The position numbers were made by a program, and so were the translations under genes. A stretch of DNA of 64,000 nt from positions 2,542,001 to 2,606,000 of the forward strand of contig NZ_CP017114.1 in assembly GCF_001720485.1 (NCBI RefSeq), given 5' to 3'. Origin of the DNA: Cobetia marina. GTDB lineage: Bacteria; Pseudomonadota; Gammaproteobacteria; Pseudomonadales; Halomonadaceae. Of the stretch, positions 53,857 to 62,198 are shown in pieces. The notes under the pieces are model-generated. The model saw only the letters and a program-made list of their open reading frames with translations, was not told the DNA's origin and did no database searches. The stretch's first letter is position 1; each line of letters starts with the position of its first letter.

Positions 53857-54771
53857 TCAGGTAGGCACGCTGCGACTCTGCGACGCCAGCCAGCCAAGGA
53901 GGGTCGCGACGCGCGGATCCCGCTCCAGCTCGCGGTGACAGACAGCACCCCATTCACCGCGCCCGGTCGTCACCTGCCCGGTCGGGTTGATGAGTCGACC
54001 GTTCGCCAGGTCATCGTCGGCAAAGGGCCCGTTGACCAATGCCACGCCCTCCCCCCGCGCCGCCATCTCCAGGGCGACGGCCAGGGTGTCGACCACGATG
54101 CAATTGCGGGTAGGACAAGGGCCTAGCGACAATGCCTCGAAGTAACTCTCCCAATTCCAGCCCTCGGTGTAGACCCCGATCAACGGCAGCGTCTTCAAGG
54201 CATCCGCGGGGACCGGGCGTGCATCGTCGCCCAGCAGCTGGGGGCTGCAGACCGGAAAGAGGCGTGACTCGAACAACGGCTGCCAGTGGAGGTGATCCGC
54301 CAGCGGCGCATCGCGGAACACGATACCGACATCGGCATTGGCCTCATCGAACTCCCAGCCGAGACTGCACGTCATCAGCTTGAGCTCGACTTCAGGATGC
54401 ATGGCCTGGAAATGCGACAAGCGAGGTGCCAACCAGCGAATCGAGGTCGTCACATAGACCTGAATCGTCAGCGGCTGGGCATGCTGCATCTGGCGCAGGG
54501 ACTCGGCGCCTTGCACCAGACCCGCCAGCGCTTCACGCACCACCGGATAGAAACGCTCGCCAGCCGCCGTCAGCACCACATGACGGCCTTCACGGGCAAA
54601 CAGTTTCACCTCCAGACTCTCTTCGAGACGCTGAATCTGGTTGGCGATGGCCGGATGCGTCAGGTTCAGCTCCTCGGCAGCCGCGCGGAGACTCAGCAGA
54701 CGCGCAGCCGCTTCAAATCCTTTCAGCGAACTCAAGGGCGGCAGTTTCTGCAGTGGCAGAGGGGTTGGCAT
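53857..54771 (-). CDS. LysR family transcriptional regulator (GcvA-like)
   Basis: About 304 residues. N-terminal winged helix (PLSSLKGFEAAARLLSLRAAAEELNLTHPAIANQIQRLEESLEVKLFAREGRHVVLTAAGERF) and a LysR substrate domain (YVTTSIRWLAPRLSHFQAMHPEVELKL...DVGIVFRD). The start PPLSSLKGFEAAAR is typical of the GcvA/AmpR group. The ATG at 54771 is preferred; a GTG at 54780 is in frame. Its target is unknown. It is in line with the M24 and 2OG-oxygenase genes, which suggests control of that cluster. Confidence 0.92.
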   Translation of the reverse strand: MPTPLPLQKLPPLSSLKGFEAAARLLSLRAAAEELNLTHPAIANQIQRLEESLEVKLFAREGRHVVLTAAGERFYPVVREALAGLVQGAESLRQMQHAQPLTIQVYVTTSIRWLAPRLSHFQAMHPEVELKLMTCSLGWEFDEANADVGIVFRDAPLADHLHWQPLFESRLFPVCSPQLLGDDARPVPADALKTLPLIGVYTEGWNWESYFEALSLGPCPTRNCIVVDTLAVALEMAARGEGVALVNGPFADDDLANGRLINPTGQVTTGRGEWGAVCHRELERDPRVATLLGWLASQSRSVPT

Positions 54772-55016
54772 AGACGACACTCACGAAAGGCGAAAGGCGA
54801 GCAGGAAGCAACCGGTACCCATGAACGATAGACCTTCTCGACGCTCTCTCACGTTCACGGCACACGGCCGCCCTCTGGCCCTCTTTCGCCATGAGACAAT
54901 GGCAAAGCGGGTGACCGTCGCTGACAGCCACCCGCACAATTGACCTCATGTTACCAAAGCCGCCATGCCGCGTAATGCCGATGCGCGTCGGCAAGCTACC
55001 TGGGTCCGGCTCAGCC

Positions 55017-55072
55017 GGCCTGACTCAACCGGCCTGACTCAAACGGCCTGGCTCAAACGGCCTGGCTCAGCA
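55017..55072. repeat. 14-bp tandem repeat running across the stop of the M24 gene
   Basis: Four copies of a 14-base unit close to GGCCTGRCTCAAAC (55017-55030, 55031-55044, 55045-55058, 55059-55072). The last copies lie inside the coding end of the M24 gene and supply its stop; the others follow it. Because 14 is not a multiple of three, changes in copy number would alter the C-terminus or move the stop. Confidence 0.8.
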
Positions 55073-56309
55073 GGCGCTCATCGAAGGGATAGTCCGACAA
55101 CAGTTCCACCTGACCATCGTCACGAATGTACAGCTGCTCTTCGAGCTTGACGCCTTCGCCGCCGGACTCATGTCCGATATAGCTCTCCACGCATAGCGTC
55201 ATCCCAGGCTCGAGAATGCCGTCGTAACCCTTGTCCTCGATATCCTCGCGATGAACGATGTAGGGATACTCACCGTTCATTCCGACACCATGTGCCAGGG
55301 CAAAGTAGCGACGCGCGCGATAGCCGGGAGGGATGCGCCAGGCACGTTCGGCGTATTCCTTGAAGCTGACCCCCGGCTTGAGATTTTCCATGTTGGTCTG
55401 GATCTGGTCATACGCCATGCGATAGAGCGATTTCTGCTCGGCGCTGGCCTCACCCGTGCCACACAGGAAGGTTCTCGAGAAATCCGCGTAGTACCCGTAA
55501 CGCCCGACCACGTCGGTATCCAGCGCGACCAGTTCTCCCGCCTGGATGATCCGGTCGGAACATTCCTGGAACCAGGGATTGGTGCGCGGCCCGGAATTCA
55601 TGAGGCGGGTCTCGATGAAGTCGGCGTCTGTCTCGATGATGTGCTGATGCAGCCGGGACCAGACGTGATTCTCGGTGACCCCAGGCCGTATGGAGGCCTC
55701 CAGTTTGCGCACTCCCTCCTCGACCGCTCTCAGCGAGGAGCGAATCATCTTTATCTCGTTGGGCACCTTGAAGGCTCGCGCCTGCTCAAGAGGCTCCTGA
55801 GCATCCAGCACCTGATAGCCTCGCTGCTCGAGCATGAAAGCGGCTTCCGCGGTTGCGCTTTCGATGGCGATCCGCTCACCTCCGCCGCACTGACGCACCA
55901 GATCGATGATTTCATCCGCCCAGGCTCTGGTGACGGCTTGTGTATTCTTCTCGTTGAAGTAATAGGAAATCGCCTTGGCCGGGCGAATCTCGTCCACGGT
56001 CGGTAGATGGCTGGCCAGGTGTTCGCACCCCGAGAACTCGAACAACACGACCGGCCCTGCGGCGGGGACGAATACGTAACGAGCGGGATTGCGCGAACTG
56101 TACACCTGCATGTTGCGGGACCCGGTGGCATAGCGGACGTGTGCCGGGTCGAACAGGACTGCCGCCGTGATATCGCGTCGGGCCAACTCCTGGCGAACAC
56201 GCGCGAGTCGGTCACATTGGATCTGCGCAATCTCTTCCGACGTCGGTTCGCAGTCTTCCAGTGCATGGGTCGGAGCGAGGATGCCCATCGCCGTCAGGTC
56301 CATTTTCAT
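55053..56309 (-). CDS. M24 (pita-bread fold) metalloenzyme related to DMSP lyase DddP
   Basis: 418 residues. The C-terminal half resembles DddP: FIETRLMNSGPRTNPWFQEC (231-250), DTDVVGRYGYYADFSRTF (264-281), RYFALAHGVGMNGEYP (334-349), CVESYIG and KLEEQLYI. Metal ligands Asp264, Asp266, Asp276, His340, Glu375 and Glu390 match DddP Asp295, Asp297, Asp307, His371, Glu406 and Glu421 (recalled from the literature) at a constant offset of 31, and Tyr335 matches Tyr366. Gly346 stands where DddP has Asp377, the proposed catalytic base. It is therefore a DddP-family metalloenzyme, perhaps with another substrate, and a Xaa-Pro-type peptidase role cannot be excluded. It is in the same direction as the 2OG oxygenase just upstream. 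Confidence 0.85.
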   Translation of the reverse strand: MKMDLTAMGILAPTHALEDCEPTSEEIAQIQCDRLARVRQELARRDITAAVLFDPAHVRYATGSRNMQVYSSRNPARYVFVPAAGPVVLFEFSGCEHLASHLPTVDEIRPAKAISYYFNEKNTQAVTRAWADEIIDLVRQCGGGERIAIESATAEAAFMLEQRGYQVLDAQEPLEQARAFKVPNEIKMIRSSLRAVEEGVRKLEASIRPGVTENHVWSRLHQHIIETDADFIETRLMNSGPRTNPWFQECSDRIIQAGELVALDTDVVGRYGYYADFSRTFLCGTGEASAEQKSLYRMAYDQIQTNMENLKPGVSFKEYAERAWRIPPGYRARRYFALAHGVGMNGEYPYIVHREDIEDKGYDGILEPGMTLCVESYIGHESGGEGVKLEEQLYIRDDGQVELLSDYPFDERLLSQAV

Positions 56310-56395
56310 GTGGGATGCCCTGTGGGGAGTGTTCGATCAAGCGCCCGAAAGGCGCATGCAAGTTGAGAAGGCGTCACGGGTATACCGGACATCGA

Positions 56396-57301
56396 TCAGT
56401 CGAGCAGACCGTCGGCGCGCTGGACGTATCGGGCTTCCGCCAGAATGTGCTGCTCCGAGACGCGCCCATACAGCTGGCGCGTGCGTTCCAGTCGCCCCAC
56501 CACTCCCGGCGTTTCGGAATAGGCGAAGATCGCCGTCAGTCGGGGCACCTCACCTGAGACCCGCGTGACGCGGTGCAGACTGAACCGCCCCTTGAACAAC
56601 TGCAGATCCCCCGGGTTGAGACTCAGGGTCTTCACCGCTTCACGCGACTCTCCCCGGATCACTTCGCCCACGGCAGCGTAATGCTCATCGTTGGGGGTGC
56701 GGATGCCGGGACAATACTCGAACTGACCACCGCTCTCGGGCTGTTGGGTCATCATGGTGACGATGAATTCGTTGGTGTCGTAGTGCCAGGGTTGCTCGGT
56801 GCCCTCTGGCAGCACGTTGAGCACGAGCCCGGCAAAGGGGTCGGCATACTCGTACACCCGCTCGCGCCCAAGACAGGCCGACACCAGTTGCTTCATGGCC
56901 TGCGAGACGTACAGCCGCTGCATCAGGCTATCGGCAGGAATCATGTCGCGCGTCACGAAGCCACTGGTGCGGGTCATGAACAGGCGACGCGGATCCTGGT
57001 GGGGCAAGCGGTCGTCATCGGCCGTGAAATAGGCATTCACCTCGCGAGTGTTGAAGAACGCGCACTCGGCGAGGCGAGCCGTTTCCGCTTGCATCTGCGC
57101 CAGGCGCTCCGGACGCAGAAAACCTCTCAATACGGCGCATCCCTCACGCTCGAGATCTTCTCGCGCCTTGGCGATCGTGGCCTCAAGCGCTGGAGATCGG
57201 GGGTCATGCAGGGGGTAACGCTCGGTATCGACCAACGCGGAGAGATCGACGGTCTCGGCATCGGCCAATGGCGGGGGCATCGCGGAAGTCAGGTCATTCA
57301 C
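56396..57301 (-). CDS. 2-oxoglutarate/Fe(II)-dependent oxygenase
   Basis: 301 residues. The iron facial triad of the superfamily is visible as His173-x-Asp175 (PWHYDTNEF) and distal His243 (RFSLHRVTR); Arg254 in VPRLTAIFAY is placed to bind 2-oxoglutarate. These enzymes hydroxylate or demethylate small molecules. The start is a GTG at 57301 with a GAGGA box 7 bases upstream. It lies 86 bp upstream of the DddP-like M24 gene on the same strand, so the two are probably one operon, and it is divergent from a LysR gene with 99 bp between them. Confidence 0.85.
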   Translation of the reverse strand: MNDLTSAMPPPLADAETVDLSALVDTERYPLHDPRSPALEATIAKAREDLEREGCAVLRGFLRPERLAQMQAETARLAECAFFNTREVNAYFTADDDRLPHQDPRRLFMTRTSGFVTRDMIPADSLMQRLYVSQAMKQLVSACLGRERVYEYADPFAGLVLNVLPEGTEQPWHYDTNEFIVTMMTQQPESGGQFEYCPGIRTPNDEHYAAVGEVIRGESREAVKTLSLNPGDLQLFKGRFSLHRVTRVSGEVPRLTAIFAYSETPGVVGRLERTRQLYGRVSEQHILAEARYVQRADGLLD

Positions 57302-57400
57302 GGAGGTATCCTCACGTCATGGGTCTGGGGGGACAAGACAGCTCGTGGGTCAGGCACTATGCTGGCCAGAATCCATGCATTTGAGAAACGAGTCATTCCA
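57302..57400. promoter_or_regulatory. Divergent promoter region between oxygenase and LysR genes
   Basis: A 99-bp gap between the oxygenase start (minus) and the LysR start (plus). Divergent LysR-target pairs usually share such a control region with LysR binding sites; I did not find a clear T-N11-A palindrome by eye. Confidence 0.5.
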
Positions 57401-58315
57401 ATGAAATCCATCGGCAGACCCGATACATCAAGCGTGAACGCGCCTCGCCCCTTGCCCTCGCTGGATACGGATCTGCTGCTGGCATTCGTGACCGTCGCCG
57501 ACAGCGGGAGCTTCACTCAGGCGTCACGCCATCTGCACCGTACCCAGTCCACCGTCAGTCTGCGCATCAGCACCCTCGAGGAACGACTCGGCTACCGACT
57601 GCTGATACGCACCAGTCGGCATATGGAATTGACCGATGCCGGTCGAACCTTTCTGCGCTACGCACGCCGCATCCTGCAATTGCAACGTGAAGCCGTGGCT
57701 GCCCTCGGTGAAAACGACCACCCGATCACGTTGCGCCTCGGCTTGCCGGAGGACTACGCCACCACCTGGCTGCCGCAGCTACTGGCACAGATCAGTGAGC
57801 GTCATCCCCAGATCCGGCCACACATCCACTGCCGGATGTCCACGGAACTGCTGGAACAGCTCGATGCCGGTCAGCTGGATCTGGTCATCGCGGTCAGTCA
57901 CAACCAACAACGCCAGGGGGAATTGCTGTCTCGCGAGCCTGTGGTGTGGGCGGCGCATCAACGCTTCGTGCTGGACCCCGGCGCTCCGCTGCCATTGGCA
58001 CTGTTCCCTGAGCAATGCATCTATCGCGAACGGGCCTTGTCCGCCCTGACGCAGGCCGAACGCAGCTGGCGTATCGATTCCACCAGTCAGAGCCCCAGCG
58101 GCTTGAGAGTCATCGTCAATCAGGGCCATGCCATCACGGTGGCAGATCGACGTTCGTTGCCTGAAGACTGGTATGAACTGGGTGAGGACATGGGTCTGCC
58201 AACGCTGCCTACCGCGGAGATCGAACTTCATCGTTCCCCCAGCCTGACGCACCCGATATTCGATACCTGTGCGGAGATGATTCGCGACTTGTTGCGAGAC
58301 GAGGCTCAGACCTGA
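57401..58315 (+). CDS. LysR family transcriptional regulator
   Basis: 304 residues. Winged helix (LLLAFVTVADSGSFTQASRHLHRTQSTVSLRISTLEERLGYRLLIRTSRHMELTDAGRTFL), then a substrate domain (LRLGLPEDYATTWLPQLLAQISERHPQI). The frame is open for another 276 codons upstream, but that part is antisense to the oxygenase gene; the ATG at 57401 gives the normal LysR length. It is divergent from the oxygenase and M24 genes, its likely targets, and is followed 210 bp downstream by a BCCT carrier gene. Confidence 0.92.
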   Translation: MKSIGRPDTSSVNAPRPLPSLDTDLLLAFVTVADSGSFTQASRHLHRTQSTVSLRISTLEERLGYRLLIRTSRHMELTDAGRTFLRYARRILQLQREAVAALGENDHPITLRLGLPEDYATTWLPQLLAQISERHPQIRPHIHCRMSTELLEQLDAGQLDLVIAVSHNQQRQGELLSREPVVWAAHQRFVLDPGAPLPLALFPEQCIYRERALSALTQAERSWRIDSTSQSPSGLRVIVNQGHAITVADRRSLPEDWYELGEDMGLPTLPTAEIELHRSPSLTHPIFDTCAEMIRDLLRDEAQT

Positions 58316-58525
58316 GGCGGAAGGTGCCGCCCATGCGGTCTTGCTGCTTATGCACGAATTTTCACTATCCCGAATACGCCCTCCACGCATCCATTGACGA
58401 CAGCCGAGAAGATTTTTCTCTTACCACTGCCCTACGCTGCACGGCAGTTCACTGCATGCCCCTGATCGACTGGCGCCCTCCCCGGCAACATCGCAAGACA
58501 CGACAACAAGAACGAGGAAACTCAC

Positions 58526-60136
58526 ATGTTCGGAGCATCCGTGCGTCCACTGGTCTTCTGGCCACCTTTCATTCTGCTGTTCGCCTCCGTATTGGCGAGC
58601 TTGATCGATCTGGACAGCTTTCTGGCTGTCACCACCAATCTCAACAACCAGGTACTCAGCAAGTTAGGCTGGTTGTTTTCCATCACGGCGCTCAGCATGG
58701 TGGTGGCCTGCCTCATCGCCTATCTTTCGCCACTGGGCCGTACCCGTATCGGCGGCGAGAACGCGACGCGACTGTTGTCCCCATGGCGTTGGTTCTCCAT
58801 CACGTTATGCACCACGTTGGCCGTAGGCATCATGTTCTGGTCGACCGCAGAGCCGCTTTATCATCTTCACTCGCCGCCCACTTCGCTGGACATTGCCGCC
58901 AATAGCCCGGAAGCCGCGCGGTTCGCGCTCTCGACCATGTTCCTGCACTGGTCGTTCACGCCCTATGCGATCTACACCGTCCCTGCGCTGATCTTTGCCC
59001 TGATGCATTACAACCTCGGCAAGCCCTTCTCGCTCGGCACCCTGTTCGTGCCGCTGCTGGGAGACCGACTGATCGGTCGCAAGGGACGTGTGCTCGATGC
59101 ACTCGCGCTCTTCGCCCTGGTCTGTGGCATGGCGTCGTCCCTCGGCACAGGGGCCATGACCCTGGCAGGCGGCATCGACCGCTTCCTCGGCACTGGCTCG
59201 GGTCCGCTGATGCTGGGCATCGTCACCCTCGCGATCGTACTGTGTTTCACCGCTTCAGCGGCCAGTGGTCTGCAGAAGGGCATCGCACGCCTGTCCGCCA
59301 TCAACGCCAAGGCCTTCTTCGCCTTTCTCATCTTCGTGTTCGCCTTCGGTCCGACGCTGACCATCCTCGGCTACGGCACGGAAGCGGCTGGCGAGTACTT
59401 CACCAACTTCATGAGCAAGAATCTGTTCACCGGGGCCTTCGACAATGATCCCTGGCCACAGAGCTGGACCATCTTCTACTGGGCCAACTGGATGGCATGG
59501 GCACCGATTTCCGCCCTGTTCCTGGGCAAGATCTCGCGGGGCTATACCGTGCGGCAGTTCATGCTGATCAACATGGTGGCGCCCTCGCTCTTCTCGATCA
59601 TCTATGTCGCGGTGTTCAGCAGCACCACGATCAAGCTGGATATGGAAAGTGGCGGCGCCCTGTATGGCATCCTCTCGGATTCCGGCGCGGGCTCGGTGAT
59701 CTACGCACTCTTCGATGAGCTACCGATGAGCTCTCTGGTGGGGGGGATCTTCCTGGTCATCGCCTTCCTGTCCTTCGTGACAGCGGCCGACTCCAATACC
59801 GACGCCATCAGCCAACTCTGCAGCTCGGATAGCCAGGAGGCTCTGGCAGGCAACGAAAGCGAAGACCGCAGCAAGGGGCGACTGATGATGAAGATCATCT
59901 GGGGCTCGACCATCGGCGCCGTCGCCTGGATCATGACCTCCTTCGTCGGCATCGACGGCATCAAGATGCTCTCCAATCTCGGCGGCGTGCCGGCGCTGTT
60001 CATCGTCATCGGCGCGACTGCCTCGTTGATTCGACTGGTCTCCATCGGTACCGCCAAGATCGGCCTCGAGCACACGCCGTCACGCAGTTATTCGGCAGAA
60101 GCCCATCAGCGTTGGCAATCTTCCCAGTCCAGCTGA
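58526..60136 (+). CDS. BCCT family osmolyte transporter, first copy
   Basis: 536 residues, about twelve membrane helices. BCCT signatures: GIMFWSTAEPLYH (101-113) and the helix-8 region FYWANWMAWAPISALFLGKISRGYTVRQF (317-345), followed by SFVTAADSNT. BCCT carriers import betaine, carnitine, choline or dimethylsulfoniopropionate, often with sodium. In BetP helix 8 has a WW-x-x-W aromatic box; here the first Trp is replaced by Asn321 while Trp322 and Trp325 remain. There is no long hydrophilic N- or C-terminal osmosensor tail. A GAGGAA box precedes the ATG. A near-identical copy follows. Confidence 0.93.
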   Translation: MFGASVRPLVFWPPFILLFASVLASLIDLDSFLAVTTNLNNQVLSKLGWLFSITALSMVVACLIAYLSPLGRTRIGGENATRLLSPWRWFSITLCTTLAVGIMFWSTAEPLYHLHSPPTSLDIAANSPEAARFALSTMFLHWSFTPYAIYTVPALIFALMHYNLGKPFSLGTLFVPLLGDRLIGRKGRVLDALALFALVCGMASSLGTGAMTLAGGIDRFLGTGSGPLMLGIVTLAIVLCFTASAASGLQKGIARLSAINAKAFFAFLIFVFAFGPTLTILGYGTEAAGEYFTNFMSKNLFTGAFDNDPWPQSWTIFYWANWMAWAPISALFLGKISRGYTVRQFMLINMVAPSLFSIIYVAVFSSTTIKLDMESGGALYGILSDSGAGSVIYALFDELPMSSLVGGIFLVIAFLSFVTAADSNTDAISQLCSSDSQEALAGNESEDRSKGRLMMKIIWGSTIGAVAWIMTSFVGIDGIKMLSNLGGVPALFIVIGATASLIRLVSIGTAKIGLEHTPSRSYSAEAHQRWQSSQSS

Positions 60137-60449
60137 GCCAACTCGAGATGGCGTGATACTGCAGTCCTCAAGAGAAAACCACGACACCCCCGGGCCGAGA
60201 GGCGACGGGGGTGTCGTGGTTTTCTCTTGAGCGTCATGGCCCGCGCGGTGGCGTAGACCCTGCGGCCCGCGTGGCGGTCAGAACGCGCGCACCTCTGGAG
60301 TAATTTTTGACAGAACTTTCCGCAAATCCTGCCAGCGCATTACATGAACGCGCGCGTATATACGCCGTTGATGAGCGAATCTCAACGCTGACAAAACAGA
60401 AATTTATGAGTTAGCATCCGCATCCTCATAAGAAATTATAGGAATGCGC
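60137..60449. other. Gap between the two BCCT genes
   Basis: 313 bp without a gene. It holds the large hairpin at 60167-60231, a TTGACA hexamer at 60307, a 12-bp palindrome GCGTATATACGC at 60354-60365 and an AGGA ribosome binding site before the second BCCT gene. The second copy thus appears to have its own promoter. Confidence 0.55.
60167..60231 (+). terminator. Perfect 25-bp hairpin terminator after the first BCCT gene
   Basis: Arms 60167-60191 and 60207-60231 are perfectly complementary over 25 bases with a 15-base loop. Within the arms an A-run on one side faces TTTTCTCTT on the other, so a terminator core with its U-tract is embedded in the stem and works in the plus direction, and by symmetry also on the other strand. 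Confidence 0.85.
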
Positions 60450-62072
60450 ATGTTTGGTTCATCCGTCCGCCCACTCGTCTTCTGGCCACCGTTCATCCTG
60501 CTGATGGTTGCGGTGGCCGCGAGCCTCATCAATCTTGAAGGATTCCTCGCGACCACCACCACCCTGAATGACTGGGTGCTCGACAAGTTCGGTTGGCTGT
60601 TCTCGATCACGGCGCTTGCCATGGTGGTAACGTGCCTGGTGACATACCTTTCACCATTGGGACGCACGCGAATCGGCGGAGAAAATGCCAGTCGGATTCT
60701 GACGCCATGGCGCTGGTTCTCCATCACGCTGTGTACCACCCTGGCCGTTGGCATCATGTTCTGGTCAACCGCAGAACCGCTCTATCATCTGCATACTCCG
60801 CCAGGTTCACTGGATGTGGCTGCCAATACGCCTGAGGCTGCCAGATTCGCACTATCGACCATGTTCCTTCACTGGTCATTCACGCCGTATGCCATCTATA
60901 CCGTCCCCGCCTTGCTGTTTGCCCTGATGCATTACAACCTGGGAAAACCCTTCTCTCTGGGGACGCTTTTCGTGCCATTGATCGGTGACAGGCTGATCGG
61001 TCGCAAGGGGCGTGCGCTGGATGCATTGGCGTTGTTTGCGCTGGTCTGCGGCATGGCATCTTCGCTGGGAACCGGTGCCATGACGCTTGCCGGCGGCCTG
61101 GATCGCTTCCTGGGCACCGGTACCGGCACCATGATGCTGGGTCTGGTGACTCTGGCCATCGTGGCCTGCTTTACCGCTTCCGCGGCCAGCGGTCTGCAGA
61201 AAGGCATCGCGCGTCTGTCCGCCATCAATGCCAAGGCCTTCTTCGTCTTCATGGCCTTTGTCTTCCTGTGTGGCCCGACCCAGACCATTCTCGGCTACGG
61301 CACGGAAGCGGCTGGCGAGTATTTCAACAATTTCATGCAGAAAAGCCTGTTCACCGGTGCCTTTGATGGTGATCCGTGGCCGAAGAGCTGGAGCATCTTC
61401 TACTGGGCCAACTGGATGGCATGGGCACCGATTTCCGCCCTGTTCCTCGGCAAGATCTCCCGTGGCTATACCGTGCGTCAGTTCATGCTGATCAACCTGG
61501 TCGCACCGGCCCTGTTCTCGATTACCTATGTCAGTGTCTTCGCAAGCTCCACCATCGAATTCGATATGCAGAGCGGCGGCGCGCTGTATCAATTGTTGAA
61601 TGATTCAGGTGCCGGTTCCGTCATCTATGCCCTGTTCGATGAGCTTCCGATGAGCGGCCTGGTCGGCATCGTCTTCCTGATCATCGCCTTCCTGTCCTTC
61701 GTGACGGCGGCTGACTCCAATACCGAAGCGATCAGTCAGCTGTGCAGCACCGACAGTCAGGCTGCCATGGCCGGAGACAGCGATGAAAATACCAATGACC
61801 GCCTGCTCATGAAGATCATCTGGGGCTGCACCATCGGTGCCGTCGCCTGGATCATGACCGCATTCGTCGGGATCGATGGCATCAAGATGCTCTCCAACCT
61901 CGGCGGTGTCCCGGCGCTGTTCATCGTGATTGTCGCGACAGCCTCCCTGCTGCGCCTGGTGTCGATCGGTACCGCCAAGATCGGTCTCGAGCACACGCCT
62001 TCCCGCAGTTACTCCCCGGAGGCCCACCAACGCTGGGAGAGCACACGCAAATCGTCGGCAACCTCGCAGTAG
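60450..62072 (+). CDS. BCCT family osmolyte transporter, second copy
   Basis: 540 residues, alike over its whole length to the carrier at 58526-60136, clearly a tandem duplicate. It has the same GIMFWSTAEPLYH and FYWANWMAWAPISALFLGKISRGYTVRQF segments, including Asn in place of the first aromatic-box Trp. Differences concentrate in loops, for example around residues 270-280 and in the cytoplasmic segment after LCSTDSQ. An ATG at 60444 is also in frame, but the ATG at 60450 has AGGA at 6 bases and aligns with the start of the first copy. Confidence 0.93.
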   Translation: MFGSSVRPLVFWPPFILLMVAVAASLINLEGFLATTTTLNDWVLDKFGWLFSITALAMVVTCLVTYLSPLGRTRIGGENASRILTPWRWFSITLCTTLAVGIMFWSTAEPLYHLHTPPGSLDVAANTPEAARFALSTMFLHWSFTPYAIYTVPALLFALMHYNLGKPFSLGTLFVPLIGDRLIGRKGRALDALALFALVCGMASSLGTGAMTLAGGLDRFLGTGTGTMMLGLVTLAIVACFTASAASGLQKGIARLSAINAKAFFVFMAFVFLCGPTQTILGYGTEAAGEYFNNFMQKSLFTGAFDGDPWPKSWSIFYWANWMAWAPISALFLGKISRGYTVRQFMLINLVAPALFSITYVSVFASSTIEFDMQSGGALYQLLNDSGAGSVIYALFDELPMSGLVGIVFLIIAFLSFVTAADSNTEAISQLCSTDSQAAMAGDSDENTNDRLLMKIIWGCTIGAVAWIMTAFVGIDGIKMLSNLGGVPALFIVIVATASLLRLVSIGTAKIGLEHTPSRSYSPEAHQRWESTRKSSATSQ

Positions 62073-62096
62073 ACTGCGATTGATGCGTCACAACGA

Positions 62097-62128
62097 AAAC
62101 GCCCTGCACATTGTGCAGGGCGTTTTTT
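62097..62128 (+). terminator. Intrinsic terminator after the second BCCT gene
   Basis: A-run, 10-bp GC-rich stem with very short loop (GCCCTGCACA opposite TGTGCAGGGC) and a run of six T. It lies about 25 bp after the carrier stop and can also serve the convergent membrane-protein gene at 62199. Confidence 0.88.
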
Positions 62129-62198
62129 GGCCTAGAGAAAGCAACCATCTTGTTGCGTGAAATATAAACAACTCCTTATAGAAATATCTTTGATAACA

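Noticed and set aside
55053..56309. Ectoine hydrolase (DoeA/EutD) or creatinase assignment for the M24 protein
   Set aside because: The SGPRTNPWFQEC segment and exact ligand spacing match DddP, not those families, and no other ectoine-degradation gene is nearby.
56573..57400. A 276-codon N-terminal extension of the LysR gene
   Set aside because: It is antisense to the 2OG oxygenase, which has an intact facial triad and a good ribosome binding site; LysR proteins are normally about 300 residues.
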